The notes below the pieces were generated by a model. It worked only from the letters and a program-made list of their open reading frames with translations. It ran no database searches and was not told where the DNA came from. A DNA stretch of 64,000 nt from JADFNO01 sp965369945 (lineage in GTDB: Bacteria > Planctomycetota > Phycisphaerae > Phycisphaerales > SM1A02). Position 1 is the first letter of the stretch. Every line of letters starts with the position of its first letter. This document shows positions 1 through 9,364 of this stretch, in pieces. The DNA is taken from positions 1-64,000 of the forward strand of contig CBDUST010000001.1 in assembly GCA_965369945.1 (NCBI GenBank), written 5' to 3'. The position numbers were made by a program, and so were the translations under genes.

Positions 1-25
1 TAGGAGTTGGAGCGGTCAAAAGAAT

Positions 26-51
26 AACCCAGGGATCGGAATCCCTGGGTT
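26..51 (-). terminator. Rho-independent terminator, possibly bidirectional
   Basis: A perfect 11-bp stem (26-36 with 41-51) is closed by a CGGA loop. Read on the minus strand it is followed by a T-rich run and lies 41 bases past the stop codon of the gene at 92-724, so it probably ends that transcript. On the plus strand four T follow at 50-53, so it could also end a gene left of the window. The arms ACCCAGGGA/TCCCTGGGT recur in the terminator near 29.9 kb. Confidence 0.75.
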
Positions 52-91
52 TTGTAAGAACGAAGTGGCGTTTGCGAACCTGTTGGAGTTG

Positions 92-724
92 CTACTGCTT
101 CCGCACAAAGACGCCCTCGAAGTTCTTGAACTCCTTGTCGTCCGCTCCAACCTGATAGCCCGTTGACGTTTCGCGATACGGATCGCTCAGATCGGTCCTG
201 TTCCAGGAGGTGATGAGATGGCCGGTTGCGGGGTCTCGATGCTTGCTCATCATAAACAGTATATTCGTTTCCGGATTGTACATCCCCGAGCCGGACATGA
301 TCGCGGTGGAGGCGTTCTCTAACCAGATCGATTCGTATTGTCCGTCGATGTTGTTGTAGCCGATGAAACCGATCGCCTCGAATGGCCCCATCGGACTGTC
401 GGCCTTGATGGTCTCCTTGATGAAGTGACCGTCCAAGACCCACTCACGTTTCAACGTACCGGTGAACTCCATCGGCTCGCTGTCCGAGGTCATCCATATC
501 TTCACCTCCGCTGTGAAATCGCCGACGAGGGCGTCAAGATACCGATGATGTTGGCCCGGTGTGGCCGCCTTCATTATCGCTTTCTGTTCGGGCGTCATCT
601 CCATCTCGCCCTGGTCTTGAGCGAGCGCGCTTGATTGACTACCAAGTGGTAGTTCGAGGCGACCAACTGTGAACGCCACAGCCGCAATCGCAGCCACGCC
701 AACAATGTTCTTGTTGATTCTCAT
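92..724 (-). CDS. Exported DUF1579-family protein
   Basis: 210 aa. The N-terminus is a membrane-export segment (about residues 8-35, hydrophobic stretch VGVAAIAAVAFTVG, then a linker ending in SALAQ), so the protein is probably periplasmic. The rest, from about residue 55, follows the DUF1579 pattern: a LVGDFTAEVKIW strand, a REWVLDGHFI segment and a YNNIDGQYESIW segment. The family has no established function and is thought to form a lipocalin-like barrel. The ATG at 724 has GGAG nine to ten bases upstream. It is a single gene followed by the hairpin at 26-51. The N-terminal half of the protein at 16363-17331 looks like a distant relative. Confidence 0.8.
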   Translation of the reverse strand: MRINKNIVGVAAIAAVAFTVGRLELPLGSQSSALAQDQGEMEMTPEQKAIMKAATPGQHHRYLDALVGDFTAEVKIWMTSDSEPMEFTGTLKREWVLDGHFIKETIKADSPMGPFEAIGFIGYNNIDGQYESIWLENASTAIMSGSGMYNPETNILFMMSKHRDPATGHLITSWNRTDLSDPYRETSTGYQVGADDKEFKNFEGVFVRKQ

Positions 725-866
725 ATCCTTGGACTCCTGTTTTCTTCCCCGTTTATACAGTACGGGCTGGGCCGACCGACGTTTGGCCGGTAGTCCGTAG
801 GCGGTGTTATATCACGCCGAGGCGGTGGTTGGCTACCGATGAGCCGGAAATGGCTGCTAGGACGCC

Positions 867-883
867 GCGAAGCCGCAAACGGC
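867..883. repeat. Dispersed GC-rich repeat, copy 1
   Basis: GCGAAGCCGCAAACGGC lies directly behind, and touches, the stop codon of the propeller gene. It differs by one base from the copies at 3575-3591 and 43737-43753. See the hairpin at 43736-43781, where two copies face each other. Confidence 0.5.
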
Positions 884-3621
884 TATTCGGTGTCACTTCC
901 GGGGGCAGGTAGGACGGTGATCGTCGTCTCGCCTTTATGATCGCCGTAGGTGATCGAGACTTTGTACTCACCGGCCGCAACGAACTCCGGCAAGTTGTCC
1001 GCATTGCCCAGACGTTGATCAGACTCGGGTTGAAGATCCCAAACGACGCGATTCAGTCCCGGGCGATTCGTTCCGTCAAGTTCAAGCAGCACATGCCCCG
1101 CAGCGTTCGTGATCGAAATCTTTACTTCTTCATCAGCATACTCGCGAATCCAATACGTGATCTTCGCGCCCATTACCGGGTTGTTGGCGATGAACATGCG
1201 ATCGCTCCACAGGTCGCCGTACATCAAGTAGTACCGCGGTTGCGCAGGCATCGATTCGAACAGATGAAACTCTGACTGCACGACCTCGGCAGTAAGCTGC
1301 GAGATCGGCGAGATATCATCGAGGATGTAAATCGATCGACCGTGGGTTCCCGCCACGAGATCCTGCTCGCGCGGCTGCATGACCAGGTCATCCACCGCAA
1401 CAGTGGGAAGCGATTCGCCGTTGAGTTTCACCCAATGCTCACCGCGATCGATCGTGACATACGCTGCGCGCTCAGTGCCGATGTAGAGCACGTTGGGATT
1501 GAGAACATCTTCACGCACGACCTTGACCGGAGCGGTGGTTGGCAGATCGCCGAGGATCGATGTCCAGTTCTCACCGCCGTTGGTCGTTACCAAGAGTATT
1601 GGTTCGAAATGATCGGAACGATGGCCGTCGATGGCCACGTACGCCGTCTCACGATCGTGATGCGACGGCTCAATCTTCGAGACATACAAGCCTCGCGCTT
1701 CCGGGGGCGTGATGTTGGTCCAGGTGCCACCGTCTTCTGTGGTGACATGGATCAATCCATCGTCGGTCCCTGCCCAAAGGAATCCTTGTTGGAGCGGAGA
1801 TTCCGCGAGTGAAACGACGGTGCCGTTGGTTTCGGCTTCCGAGCCGACGGTGGTGGCCTTGTTGATATCGCGTGTGGAGAGATCATCGCTGATGCGCGCC
1901 CAGTGATCGCCGCGTTCGGTGAGTTTGAAGACGTAGTTACCAGCGAGGTAGAGCGTCGTGTCATCGTGCGGCGAGATAAAAAACGGCGCGTTCCAATTGA
2001 AGCGGAAGCGAGCCTCGCCCTCCTTAGCTTCCGGCTTGAGTATTCGTTTGATTCCCGTATCCAAATGGATTCGCATGAGCCATCCGCCCTGCGATTCTGC
2101 GTAGATGATGTTGGAATCGTGCGGATCGAACCCAACGCCAAAGCCGTCGCCCCAGTTCACAAACGTCCAGTCGTGATTGGTGATCGCGCCCGCCCGCCCC
2201 ATGAAGACTTCCTGGACATTGAAGACATTTTCGCTTGGACCTATCCATGAGCCGTTGTCCTGCAATCCGCCGCCAACGCGATAGGGGTCGGAATTGTCCA
2301 CCGCAACATTGTAAAACTGACCGACCGCGAAATGATTGTGGAAGTCCCACGTCTCGCCGCGATCGTAGGAAATGTAAAGCCCGCCATCGGTTCCGATCAG
2401 AATGTGATCGGTGTCGTCTGGATCAATAACCATCGCATGGAAATCAACGTGCACGACCTTGGCAACACCAGCACGAAAAGTCTCGCCGCCATCGTCTGAG
2501 ACATAAAGGACCCAACCGGGCAGATAAATGCGCTGATCGTCTTGGGGGTCGATGCGAATTCTCGAAAAGTAAAATGACCGTGGCGTAATCGCCGCTTTGC
2601 GCTGCCAGGTGTCGCCTCCATCATCCGTTCGGAACACGCCGCCCGCGCGGGAATCGTTGCCGAACGAATCGCCGACCTTTCCGCCGACGTCGGATTCAAC
2701 CGAGGCATAGACGATGCGCGGATCGGAGCGGTACAGATCGAGTCCAATGCGCCCTGTCTGTTCGGGCAGACCGTTGGTGAGCTTCGTCCAGGTCTCACCA
2801 GCATCATTTGAGCGATAGATTCCGCCTTGCGGCCCGCCGCTTGTGAAGTCATATGCGGTTCGGCGTCGCATATACATCGCTGCGTAGACCGTATCGGGAT
2901 TCTGTGGATCAACGATGACATCGCACGCACCGGTGTTCTGGTCGATGTAAAGCGATCTGATCCATGTCTTGCCGCCGTCTTGGGTCTTGTAGACGCCGCG
3001 CGTTTCGTTGGCTCCCCAAAGGTGGCCGAGTGCTGCGATATAACAAACGTCCGGGTTCCGAGGGTCTACAGCAAGTGCCGGTATATCGTGCGAATCTTCT
3101 AGACCCAGATGCTCGAACGTTGCCCCGCCATCAGTTGAGCGATAGACGCCGTGCCCCCAAGAGGACGAATTGCGCCCGTTCCCTTCACCGGTGCCGACCC
3201 AGATGATCTTGGCTTTGCCGAGCTTGGCAAGATCAGCATCTGCGTCGAGATCGTCTTTCTCATCCAGCCAACCGCGCCAATTGGTTGGCGCATCACACAC
3301 AGCAACGCTGCCGATGGATGATGTTTCTTTGTCATCGAACACCGGCGTAAAGGTCGTGCCGTTGTTTGTCGTTTTCCAAAGCCCGCCGGTGGCGAACCCG
3401 ACGAAATAGGTTTTGGAATTTCCGGGGGCCAGCGCGATCGTGGCGACACGGCCGGCCATGTTGGCCGGGCCGATGCTTCGCCAGGCGAGTGGTTTGAGAT
3501 CTTCGGAACGCAGAGTGCGCTGCGAAGGTGTGTTGTCGGTTTGGGCGGTTGCGGTCAATCCGAACGTGAGCAGCGCGAAGCCGCAAGCGGCCAGACGAAA
3601 TGAAGCGCGAGGGATGGGCAT
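883..3621 (-). CDS. Exported sortilin/VPS10-like BNR-repeat beta-propeller protein
   Basis: 912 aa from the ATG at 3621, chosen over an upstream in-frame Met at 3696 because GGAG precedes it by about ten bases and a signal peptide follows at once (hydrophobic core LAACGFALLTFGL, cleavage near TATAQ). At least nine Asp-box motifs of the type S/T-x-D-x-G-x-T-W run along the chain (STDGGATF, TQDGGKTW, SNDAGETW, TDDGGDTW, SDDGGETF, SYDRGETW and others), as in sialidase or sortilin propellers. The last 120 residues look like an Ig-like module ending in GEYKVSITYG. Annotation pipelines usually call such proteins glycosyl hydrolases, but I see no catalytic residues that prove this. A binding or scaffolding role outside the membrane is as likely. 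Confidence 0.85.
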   Translation of the reverse strand: MPIPRASFRLAACGFALLTFGLTATAQTDNTPSQRTLRSEDLKPLAWRSIGPANMAGRVATIALAPGNSKTYFVGFATGGLWKTTNNGTTFTPVFDDKETSSIGSVAVCDAPTNWRGWLDEKDDLDADADLAKLGKAKIIWVGTGEGNGRNSSSWGHGVYRSTDGGATFEHLGLEDSHDIPALAVDPRNPDVCYIAALGHLWGANETRGVYKTQDGGKTWIRSLYIDQNTGACDVIVDPQNPDTVYAAMYMRRRTAYDFTSGGPQGGIYRSNDAGETWTKLTNGLPEQTGRIGLDLYRSDPRIVYASVESDVGGKVGDSFGNDSRAGGVFRTDDGGDTWQRKAAITPRSFYFSRIRIDPQDDQRIYLPGWVLYVSDDGGETFRAGVAKVVHVDFHAMVIDPDDTDHILIGTDGGLYISYDRGETWDFHNHFAVGQFYNVAVDNSDPYRVGGGLQDNGSWIGPSENVFNVQEVFMGRAGAITNHDWTFVNWGDGFGVGFDPHDSNIIYAESQGGWLMRIHLDTGIKRILKPEAKEGEARFRFNWNAPFFISPHDDTTLYLAGNYVFKLTERGDHWARISDDLSTRDINKATTVGSEAETNGTVVSLAESPLQQGFLWAGTDDGLIHVTTEDGGTWTNITPPEARGLYVSKIEPSHHDRETAYVAIDGHRSDHFEPILLVTTNGGENWTSILGDLPTTAPVKVVREDVLNPNVLYIGTERAAYVTIDRGEHWVKLNGESLPTVAVDDLVMQPREQDLVAGTHGRSIYILDDISPISQLTAEVVQSEFHLFESMPAQPRYYLMYGDLWSDRMFIANNPVMGAKITYWIREYADEEVKISITNAAGHVLLELDGTNRPGLNRVVWDLQPESDQRLGNADNLPEFVAAGEYKVSITYGDHKGETTITVLPAPGSDTE
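3575..3591. repeat. Dispersed GC-rich repeat, copy 2, inside a signal-peptide coding region
   Basis: GCGAAGCCGCAAGCGGC lies inside the propeller gene and encodes the hydrophobic core of the signal peptide (LAACGFA on the minus strand). It is identical to one arm of the 43.7-kb hairpin and nearly identical to 867-883. Confidence 0.5.
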
Positions 3622-3799
3622 TCTTCTTTCTCCGAAACGGGTGCCGGGCAACGCAGATTGTAGGGCAAGCGGTGTCCACGACGCACCAAAAAACACGGCA
3701 GCGGCAGGATTGAGTGCCGCTGCGCGTGGTGAAGCGAACGTCCGGAGGGTTATTGGAACCGACCGTCGGGTGCGTCAGGCGATCAACCGCCGGTGGCTA

Positions 3800-5491
3800 C
3801 TACTCCGGGCGTTGCTTCTGATCGTGAAGATAGTCAAGAATCGCTTCCAGAGCGGGATCTCGGTTCGTTCGGTAATCCTCGCTTGACAACTCAGCGACGA
3901 GGTCCGGCGCAATCCACGTTCGGTAATCCATTGCGACCGATCGCTGCCAATACAGCGACGAACAACTCACTTGCAGTCCGCTCCAAGGCAACGTGATCAT
4001 TGTCGTCTCACCAATGAAATTAGGGCTGGAGCCGGTCGGCTCGCCAACGAACATCGCTTCGGTGTGGTACTCGATGTCAGCGGCGCAATTCATCGCTGCG
4101 GAGACCGTGTGTCGAGACGCGATGACGAACAAGTGGCCGTTCTTGTTCACCTTCTCAGACTTGATCAAGCCCTGCACGATCGGGACGTTAAGGAAATTAT
4201 TCCCGCCTCCATTGCGCCGTAGGTCGATGACCAGATACTCGACCGGGTTGGACTCGATGAACTCGAACAATCGCTTGGCGAACATCCAGATCGGATCATC
4301 AGCTTTGTTGCGCACAGAGTTGAATTGAAAGTAGACGAGCTTCTCATCTTCCAGATACTCAAACCAATACATCTCGTCGCCGTGTGATAGATATAAAGGC
4401 GCCGGCGCATCCGCTTCCGCCCGAGCGGTGATGGTCTCACTCAGCGGTCCTCTGGAGATCGGCGTCAGATCAATGGTGAACTGCTCGCCGCTTAGTTTCT
4501 CAAGTGTCAACGTCGTATTATCCATGTCTTCGATCAAACCCAACGCGTGCAAGACCTCGGGGATGACGAAGTACCGCGGCGCCCATGCTTTGATCCCCAT
4601 CGGATTATCAACGGAGCAGATTTGCGCGATGGCGTCGTATGCTTCCTGAGTCGATGAGTTACCGATGCGGATGACTTTGCATCCAACAGTCTCAGCCAGC
4701 TCCGGCGCAGCTGCTTGGACGTACAAGCCGTCGGAGTATTCGTATAGATCCAACGGATATCGACGCGCGACGTACCGGCCGTCGCGGCGAGGGCGAATTC
4801 CGGTATGACCGTCGCCGGCCATCGCAGTGAGGCGCTGCAGGCCGACGATGATCTCGTGATCTTGCAATGACGGAACGTTCGCCTTGAGATCAGCAACGGC
4901 CTTTGCGAACTCCTCGCGCGGTGTCTTGATATACAGATTGTAATGCACCTGCTCCATGCGCCTGGCGAAAAGATCGATGTCGTAGCGCCAGCCTTGATCA
5001 CGAGTGAGGTCGTCGGGCGGGAATATGCCGACGATTTGGTTGAAGCGAGGATCGCTGCGCAGCGAATCAAGATCGTTGTCACTTTCGATCAAGTTATCTT
5101 CAGGCGCAAAACCATGGTCGTACGCTTTGCCGAGCCAAGTCAGTGCGTCATCGGTTCGCCCGGAAAGCGCGTGGCCGCATGCGATGTTGTACATGGAGGT
5201 GTTGGGCTGGAATCCGAGGTCGATTGACTTGGTGAAGGCAGCAATGGCTCGGTCGTATTTGCTGAGCGAATGTAATGCGTAGCCGTAGTTATGCCAATGC
5301 TCGCCGTGGTAGGGGTTGGCGTCGAGGACTTGCTCATACACAGTGACCGTGGTTGGCCAGTCACCTCGTTGAGCGGCCGCGGCAGCCTGTTCAGCGAGTT
5401 GAAGCTGTGCCCTGGCTGGTGTGGCGAGAACAGCAACCACCGCGACGGTAGCGATAGCAACCTTCAAGCGAGCCATGAACCGTGACATCAT
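3800..5491 (-). CDS. Exported TPR protein with C-terminal S41 peptidase domain
   Basis: 563 aa. Signal peptide in residues 1-28 (VAIATVAVVAVLATPARA). Residues 30-130 hold two to three tetratricopeptide units (YEQVLDANPYHGEHWHNYGYAL, FTKSIDLGFQ, WLGKAYDHGF). The C-terminal 170 residues match the tail-specific protease family S41: YLVIDLRRNGGGNN, then TVSAAMNCA, whose serine is the expected nucleophile, then FVGEPTG. No PDZ domain is recognisable between the two parts, unlike typical CtpA proteins. It probably acts outside the cytoplasmic membrane on unfolded or tagged proteins. The start at 5491 has GGGAG about ten bases upstream; Met6 (5476) is an alternative. No partner genes overlap it. Confidence 0.8.
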   Translation of the reverse strand: MMSRFMARLKVAIATVAVVAVLATPARAQLQLAEQAAAAAQRGDWPTTVTVYEQVLDANPYHGEHWHNYGYALHSLSKYDRAIAAFTKSIDLGFQPNTSMYNIACGHALSGRTDDALTWLGKAYDHGFAPEDNLIESDNDLDSLRSDPRFNQIVGIFPPDDLTRDQGWRYDIDLFARRMEQVHYNLYIKTPREEFAKAVADLKANVPSLQDHEIIVGLQRLTAMAGDGHTGIRPRRDGRYVARRYPLDLYEYSDGLYVQAAAPELAETVGCKVIRIGNSSTQEAYDAIAQICSVDNPMGIKAWAPRYFVIPEVLHALGLIEDMDNTTLTLEKLSGEQFTIDLTPISRGPLSETITARAEADAPAPLYLSHGDEMYWFEYLEDEKLVYFQFNSVRNKADDPIWMFAKRLFEFIESNPVEYLVIDLRRNGGGNNFLNVPIVQGLIKSEKVNKNGHLFVIASRHTVSAAMNCAADIEYHTEAMFVGEPTGSSPNFIGETTMITLPWSGLQVSCSSLYWQRSVAMDYRTWIAPDLVAELSSEDYRTNRDPALEAILDYLHDQKQRPE

Positions 5492-5620
5492 CCTGTGGAC
5501 TCCCTAGGGTCTGGGCGACTTCCGTCCTGAGAGCGAATTGCCACTTCGCCTACTTCGGATTCTACGCACTTGCGTTTCGCATCGGGTGGGCGAGAAAGAC
5601 GGGACGCTTCGCGTCACCCG

Positions 5621-5866
5621 CTAAACACTCCATCCGTGTCCATCATTGTTCAGTCGCGGACACATCCCCCAGTTGGTGAGGAGGTCGGATGCGCCCACAA
5701 TACCGTCGCCGTCGAAGTGGGGCGTGTTCCCGCTGAAGGTGCAGTTGGTCACTTCGGGGCTGCTGTTCACGCTATACATCCCGCCGCCGGTGGCGAACAG
5801 CCCGATGGCCACGCTGCCGTTGTCCCCCGTCGGCGTGGTGGACAGACGACTGGAGTAGTCGAAGGT
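5621..5866 (-). pseudogene. Remnant of an extracellular beta-helix protein with a dockerin-like tail
   Basis: The 480-base stretch 5492-5971 holds no intact gene. On the minus strand an open frame of about 81 codons begins right after a TAG (5867-5869) and has no proper start. Its first part, GGGMYSVNSSPEVTNCTFSGNT, is the repeat of parallel beta-helix / polymorphic outer-membrane proteins. It then jumps into DGDGIVGASDLLTNWGMCP, the calcium-binding-type tail common on planctomycete exported proteins. The normal spacer between the two is missing, so this looks like the collapsed end of a once much longer gene. The sequence CCATCCGTGTCCATC near 5632-5646 belongs to a dispersed repeat (see 29938-29958). 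Confidence 0.55.
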
Positions 5867-5971
5867 CTAGGTTCTGTCACTTCCGCTATGAGACGACAGC
5901 GACTTTGCTTGTCGGTTCCTGACGCGTGATTCAGTCAATTTGCGACAAACGATTGACATGAAATCGTTGCA

Positions 5972-7744
5972 CTACATCGGCCAGAACCAAATGATCGCAG
6001 GCACGGAAACAGCAATGATAAGGATCTCCAGCGGAAGCCCCATACGCCAATAGTCACCAAAGCGGTAACCGCCGGGTCCCATGATGAGAGTGTTGTTCTT
6101 GTGTCCTATAGGCGTAAGAAATGCACATGACGCTGCTACCGCTACACCCATCAGGAACGGATCCGGATTCACATCCAGACGCGTGGCTATTTCAAGCGCG
6201 ATTGGTGCTGCTATGACTGCCGTTGCCGCGTTGTTCATGACGTCTGACAAAGTCATCGTCACGATGATCAACAATGTCAAGACAACGACTGGCGAATAGC
6301 CGGTTGACAGGTCGACGATGCCGCCCGCGATCAATGCCGTTCCACCTGTTGACTGCAACGCGCCGCCTATCGGAATCATTGCGCCCAGGAGGACGATCAC
6401 TGGCCACTCAACTGATGTGTAGACGTCGCGAATTGGAACGATGTTTAACAACACGTAGAGAGCCGTTGCGCAGCCCAGGGCGATGGGCAAATAAACCCAG
6501 CCAAAGCTGGCGACAACGATCGCCGTCGCAAAGATGCCGACTGCCCACCAGGTCTTGTCACGCTGAATAACGCGCTGGCCGCGATCCGCAAGCGGCAGCA
6601 AGCCGAGACGCCCTGTGATATCGCCCAACCGTTCTTCGCTACCCAGCAACAGCAAAACATCACCGGGTTGCAGCGTGAGTTGGCGCACGTTTTCGCGGAA
6701 GCGCCTGCCCTGCCGGGAGACGCCGACCAGTTCCACGCGATATCGATACAAAAGGCGCAAAGACCTTGCGGAACGCGCTGCAAGTCGCGATGTTTCCTGG
6801 ACGACCACTTCGGTAAGAAGCAGGTCATCGTCACCAAGCTGCCCCTCCCCTCTGCCGACGTACTCAAGGCCCAACGCGCCCAACGCTTCTTCAAGACTTT
6901 CAGGACTCGCCTCGATAACGAGGACATCGCCAGCCTTGATTTCGGCAATGCGCGCAAGCCCCGGCATGCGACGACCCCTGCGGCTCAGTCCGACGATCTC
7001 GACATTACTTTTTGCCGCGAGCGCGTCGAGCTCACGAACGCGCTTGCCAATGATTGCGGATCCCTCGGGTACTCGAACTTCGGCGATGTAGTCGGCGAGG
7101 TCGAACAGCTCCTTCCCGGCGTCAGCGGTTTTCCGCTCGCGCGGCAACAAACGCCAGCCTATGAGCGCGACGTAAGCCACGCCCACGACTGCGCAAGCGA
7201 GCCCGACCGGCGCAAAATCGAACATGCGATACGGCTCGCCCAATGCGTCGCCCCGAAACTCGGCAATAATTATATTCGGTGGCGTACCGATCAATGTAAT
7301 CATGCCGCCAAGAATTGACGCGAACGATAGCGGCATCAGGGACAGCGAAGGACTACGCACTGCCTTCTTCGCTGCTTGTATATCGACGGGCATTAACAAC
7401 GCCAAAGCGGCAACATTGTTCATCAGCGCCGACAAGGCAGCAGCCAGCCCTGACATTATTGTGATGTGCGTAGCAAGCTTGCGTGATGCGTCAACGAGAT
7501 AACGGGCGGCAAGCTCTATCGCACCTGAGTTAGACAAGCCCCTGCTAATGATCAGAACCAGCGCGATAATGACCGTCGCCGGATGGCCGAATCCTGAAAA
7601 TGCCTGCTCTTTGGGCACGACGCCAGTTAGCAGTGCGACTAGTAGCGCGACAAACGCGACGAGATCGTAGCGCCAACGGCCCCAGATCAGAAAAACAAAA
7701 ACGAAAAACAGTAAGCTAAAAAGCGTTACTTGGTCTGGCGTCAC
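5972..7744 (-). CDS. SLC13/DASS-type anion permease with two TrkA-C domains
   Basis: 590 aa inner-membrane carrier. About five hydrophobic segments lie in residues 5-195 and about six in 400-590, with the conserved SNSGAI, MNNVAALALLMPV, TLIGTPPNIIIAEF and MNNAATAVIAAPIA motifs of the divalent anion/sodium symporter superfamily. Between the halves, residues about 210-290 and 300-380 are two RCK_C (TrkA-C) domains, each with the AxRVPEGSAIIGKRVREL-like or ETSRLAARSARSLRL-like opening, which in relatives bind regulatory ligands. Substrate (sulfate, dicarboxylate or phosphate) cannot be told from sequence. GTG start at 7744 with GGAG seven bases upstream. It lies 47 bases behind trkH on the same strand, so co-expression with potassium uptake is likely. 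Confidence 0.85.
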   Translation of the reverse strand: MTPDQVTLFSLLFFVFVFLIWGRWRYDLVAFVALLVALLTGVVPKEQAFSGFGHPATVIIALVLIISRGLSNSGAIELAARYLVDASRKLATHITIMSGLAAALSALMNNVAALALLMPVDIQAAKKAVRSPSLSLMPLSFASILGGMITLIGTPPNIIIAEFRGDALGEPYRMFDFAPVGLACAVVGVAYVALIGWRLLPRERKTADAGKELFDLADYIAEVRVPEGSAIIGKRVRELDALAAKSNVEIVGLSRRGRRMPGLARIAEIKAGDVLVIEASPESLEEALGALGLEYVGRGEGQLGDDDLLLTEVVVQETSRLAARSARSLRLLYRYRVELVGVSRQGRRFRENVRQLTLQPGDVLLLLGSEERLGDITGRLGLLPLADRGQRVIQRDKTWWAVGIFATAIVVASFGWVYLPIALGCATALYVLLNIVPIRDVYTSVEWPVIVLLGAMIPIGGALQSTGGTALIAGGIVDLSTGYSPVVVLTLLIIVTMTLSDVMNNAATAVIAAPIALEIATRLDVNPDPFLMGVAVAASCAFLTPIGHKNNTLIMGPGGYRFGDYWRMGLPLEILIIAVSVPAIIWFWPM

Positions 7745-7791
7745 CTAATTCTCCTTTGCACGCACTGCGACCTCTGTGGTTTCTGCCTCTT

Positions 7792-9354
7792 TCAATCCGC
7801 GCGCCAGAAGCGTGGCATGACCAAGACGATGATGGCGAATACTTCCAGCCGTCCCAACGCCATCATCAACGTCAGGAGCATCTTTGAACCCCTCGTCAGC
7901 CATTCGTAGTTCTCAGTCGCGCCGACGTGGCCCAAGCCCGGGCCGATGTTAAACAAACACGCGATACTCGATATGGCAGCCGTCTTCAGATCGCATGTAC
8001 CGTCGCCGAACCACTGCTCGAGCATCATGACTGACCAGCCACCGATAACGGCGAGTATCAAGATACCGAGAATATAAGCGATCGAGCCGAGTTTCATATC
8101 ATCGTCGATGACGGAATTTCCCAGGCGCACCGGACGAACAACCTGTGGGCGAAACACGTGTTCAATCTCTGCGAGAATAACTTTCAACGCTATCCAAACG
8201 CGGATAATCTTGATCCCGCCGGCCGTCGAACCGGCTGAGCCGCCAACGAGCATTGCCATGACCAGCACCGCCTGGGCCGCAAAGGGCCAAAGGTTGAAAT
8301 CGGCTGTGGTGTATCCCGTTGTCGTCTGAATTGAAACGGTCGTGAACACGCCATGATGAATAGCGCTTGCCGTTGACGGCTCAAGGACGGTGAGGTCTTT
8401 GGTTAATGTGATGGGGCTATTGATCAATGAAAGTGTGACAATCGCTGTGCCAACCAACAGCAGCCCGAGATAGACGCGTAGCTCAGTGTCTTGAAGCACT
8501 TTGCGGAACCGTTTGCGCGAGAGTTGGTAGTACAAGCCGAAGTTCACACCGGCCAGAACCATGAAGATGATGACGATTATGTGAATAGCCGGCGAAGCGT
8601 AATGCCCGAGACTCGCGTCTTTGGGACTGAAACCAGCGGTCGCAACTGTGGTGAACGTGTGGCAAAGGGAATCGAACCACGTCATGCCTGCGATCTTGAG
8701 TGCAACGACTTCAACGCCGGTGAGGATCAGATAGATCAGCCACAGCGCAGTGGCGGTCTCTCGAATGTGGGGACGAAGCCCTTGGGGCGATGGCCCGGGC
8801 GCTTCGACACGAAAGAGTCGTTTGCCACCCACGCCGAGTGTCGGCAGCACCGCAACGAACAAGACGACAATGCCGAGCCCACCGAGCCATTGGGTAAACG
8901 CGCGCCACAGCAGCAGACTTTGCGGCAAGGCCTCGATGCTGTAACGATCACCGAGTACGGTCGCGCCGGTGGTCGTGAGTCCGCTCATCGCTTCGAAATA
9001 ACAGTTGACCGGGTCCAGGAAAGGATGTTGTTCGCCGGGGCTGGTATGCCAGTGCGCCCACAACAGGTACGGCATTCCCGCCACTGCGGCGCCGATGAGC
9101 CAACTCACCCCAACCAGCAGCAGGGCTTCGCGTCGGCCGATGTGTTTGGTCGAACCGCGCGTTCGCAGCCACAGCAGCCCGCCGACAAGCACACTGCCGC
9201 AGATCGTTCCCAGCAAGGCGAGCAAGGCGTCGGTGTCGATCGGGTTCGGGCTGCGCCACTCGAACAACCAGCCGGCGACACCGACCACAATCATTGCCCC
9301 GCTGAGCAGCAGAGACAGCAAGCCGAGCTGGTTGATGACGAAGCGCCAGTTCAT
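7792..9354 (-). CDS. trkH: Potassium uptake channel subunit TrkH/KtrB
   Basis: Polytopic membrane protein of about 520 aa, normal for TrkH. Four selectivity-filter-like loops are visible: GLTTTGATVLGD, TVATAGFSPKDAS, TTTGYTTADFN and FNIGPGLGHVG. The GGSAGSTAGGIKIIR stretch is the usual gating-loop region. It conducts K+ and needs the cytoplasmic RCK partner encoded just upstream. The gene begins one base after the trkA stop, either at TTG 9363 or at ATG 9354; I chose the ATG, but GGAG is better spaced for the TTG. It forms an operon with trkA. Confidence 0.93.
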   Translation of the reverse strand: MNWRFVINQLGLLSLLLSGAMIVVGVAGWLFEWRSPNPIDTDALLALLGTICGSVLVGGLLWLRTRGSTKHIGRREALLLVGVSWLIGAAVAGMPYLLWAHWHTSPGEQHPFLDPVNCYFEAMSGLTTTGATVLGDRYSIEALPQSLLLWRAFTQWLGGLGIVVLFVAVLPTLGVGGKRLFRVEAPGPSPQGLRPHIRETATALWLIYLILTGVEVVALKIAGMTWFDSLCHTFTTVATAGFSPKDASLGHYASPAIHIIVIIFMVLAGVNFGLYYQLSRKRFRKVLQDTELRVYLGLLLVGTAIVTLSLINSPITLTKDLTVLEPSTASAIHHGVFTTVSIQTTTGYTTADFNLWPFAAQAVLVMAMLVGGSAGSTAGGIKIIRVWIALKVILAEIEHVFRPQVVRPVRLGNSVIDDDMKLGSIAYILGILILAVIGGWSVMMLEQWFGDGTCDLKTAAISSIACLFNIGPGLGHVGATENYEWLTRGSKMLLTLMMALGRLEVFAIIVLVMPRFWRAD

Positions 9355-9364
9355 GTCAGGCAAC

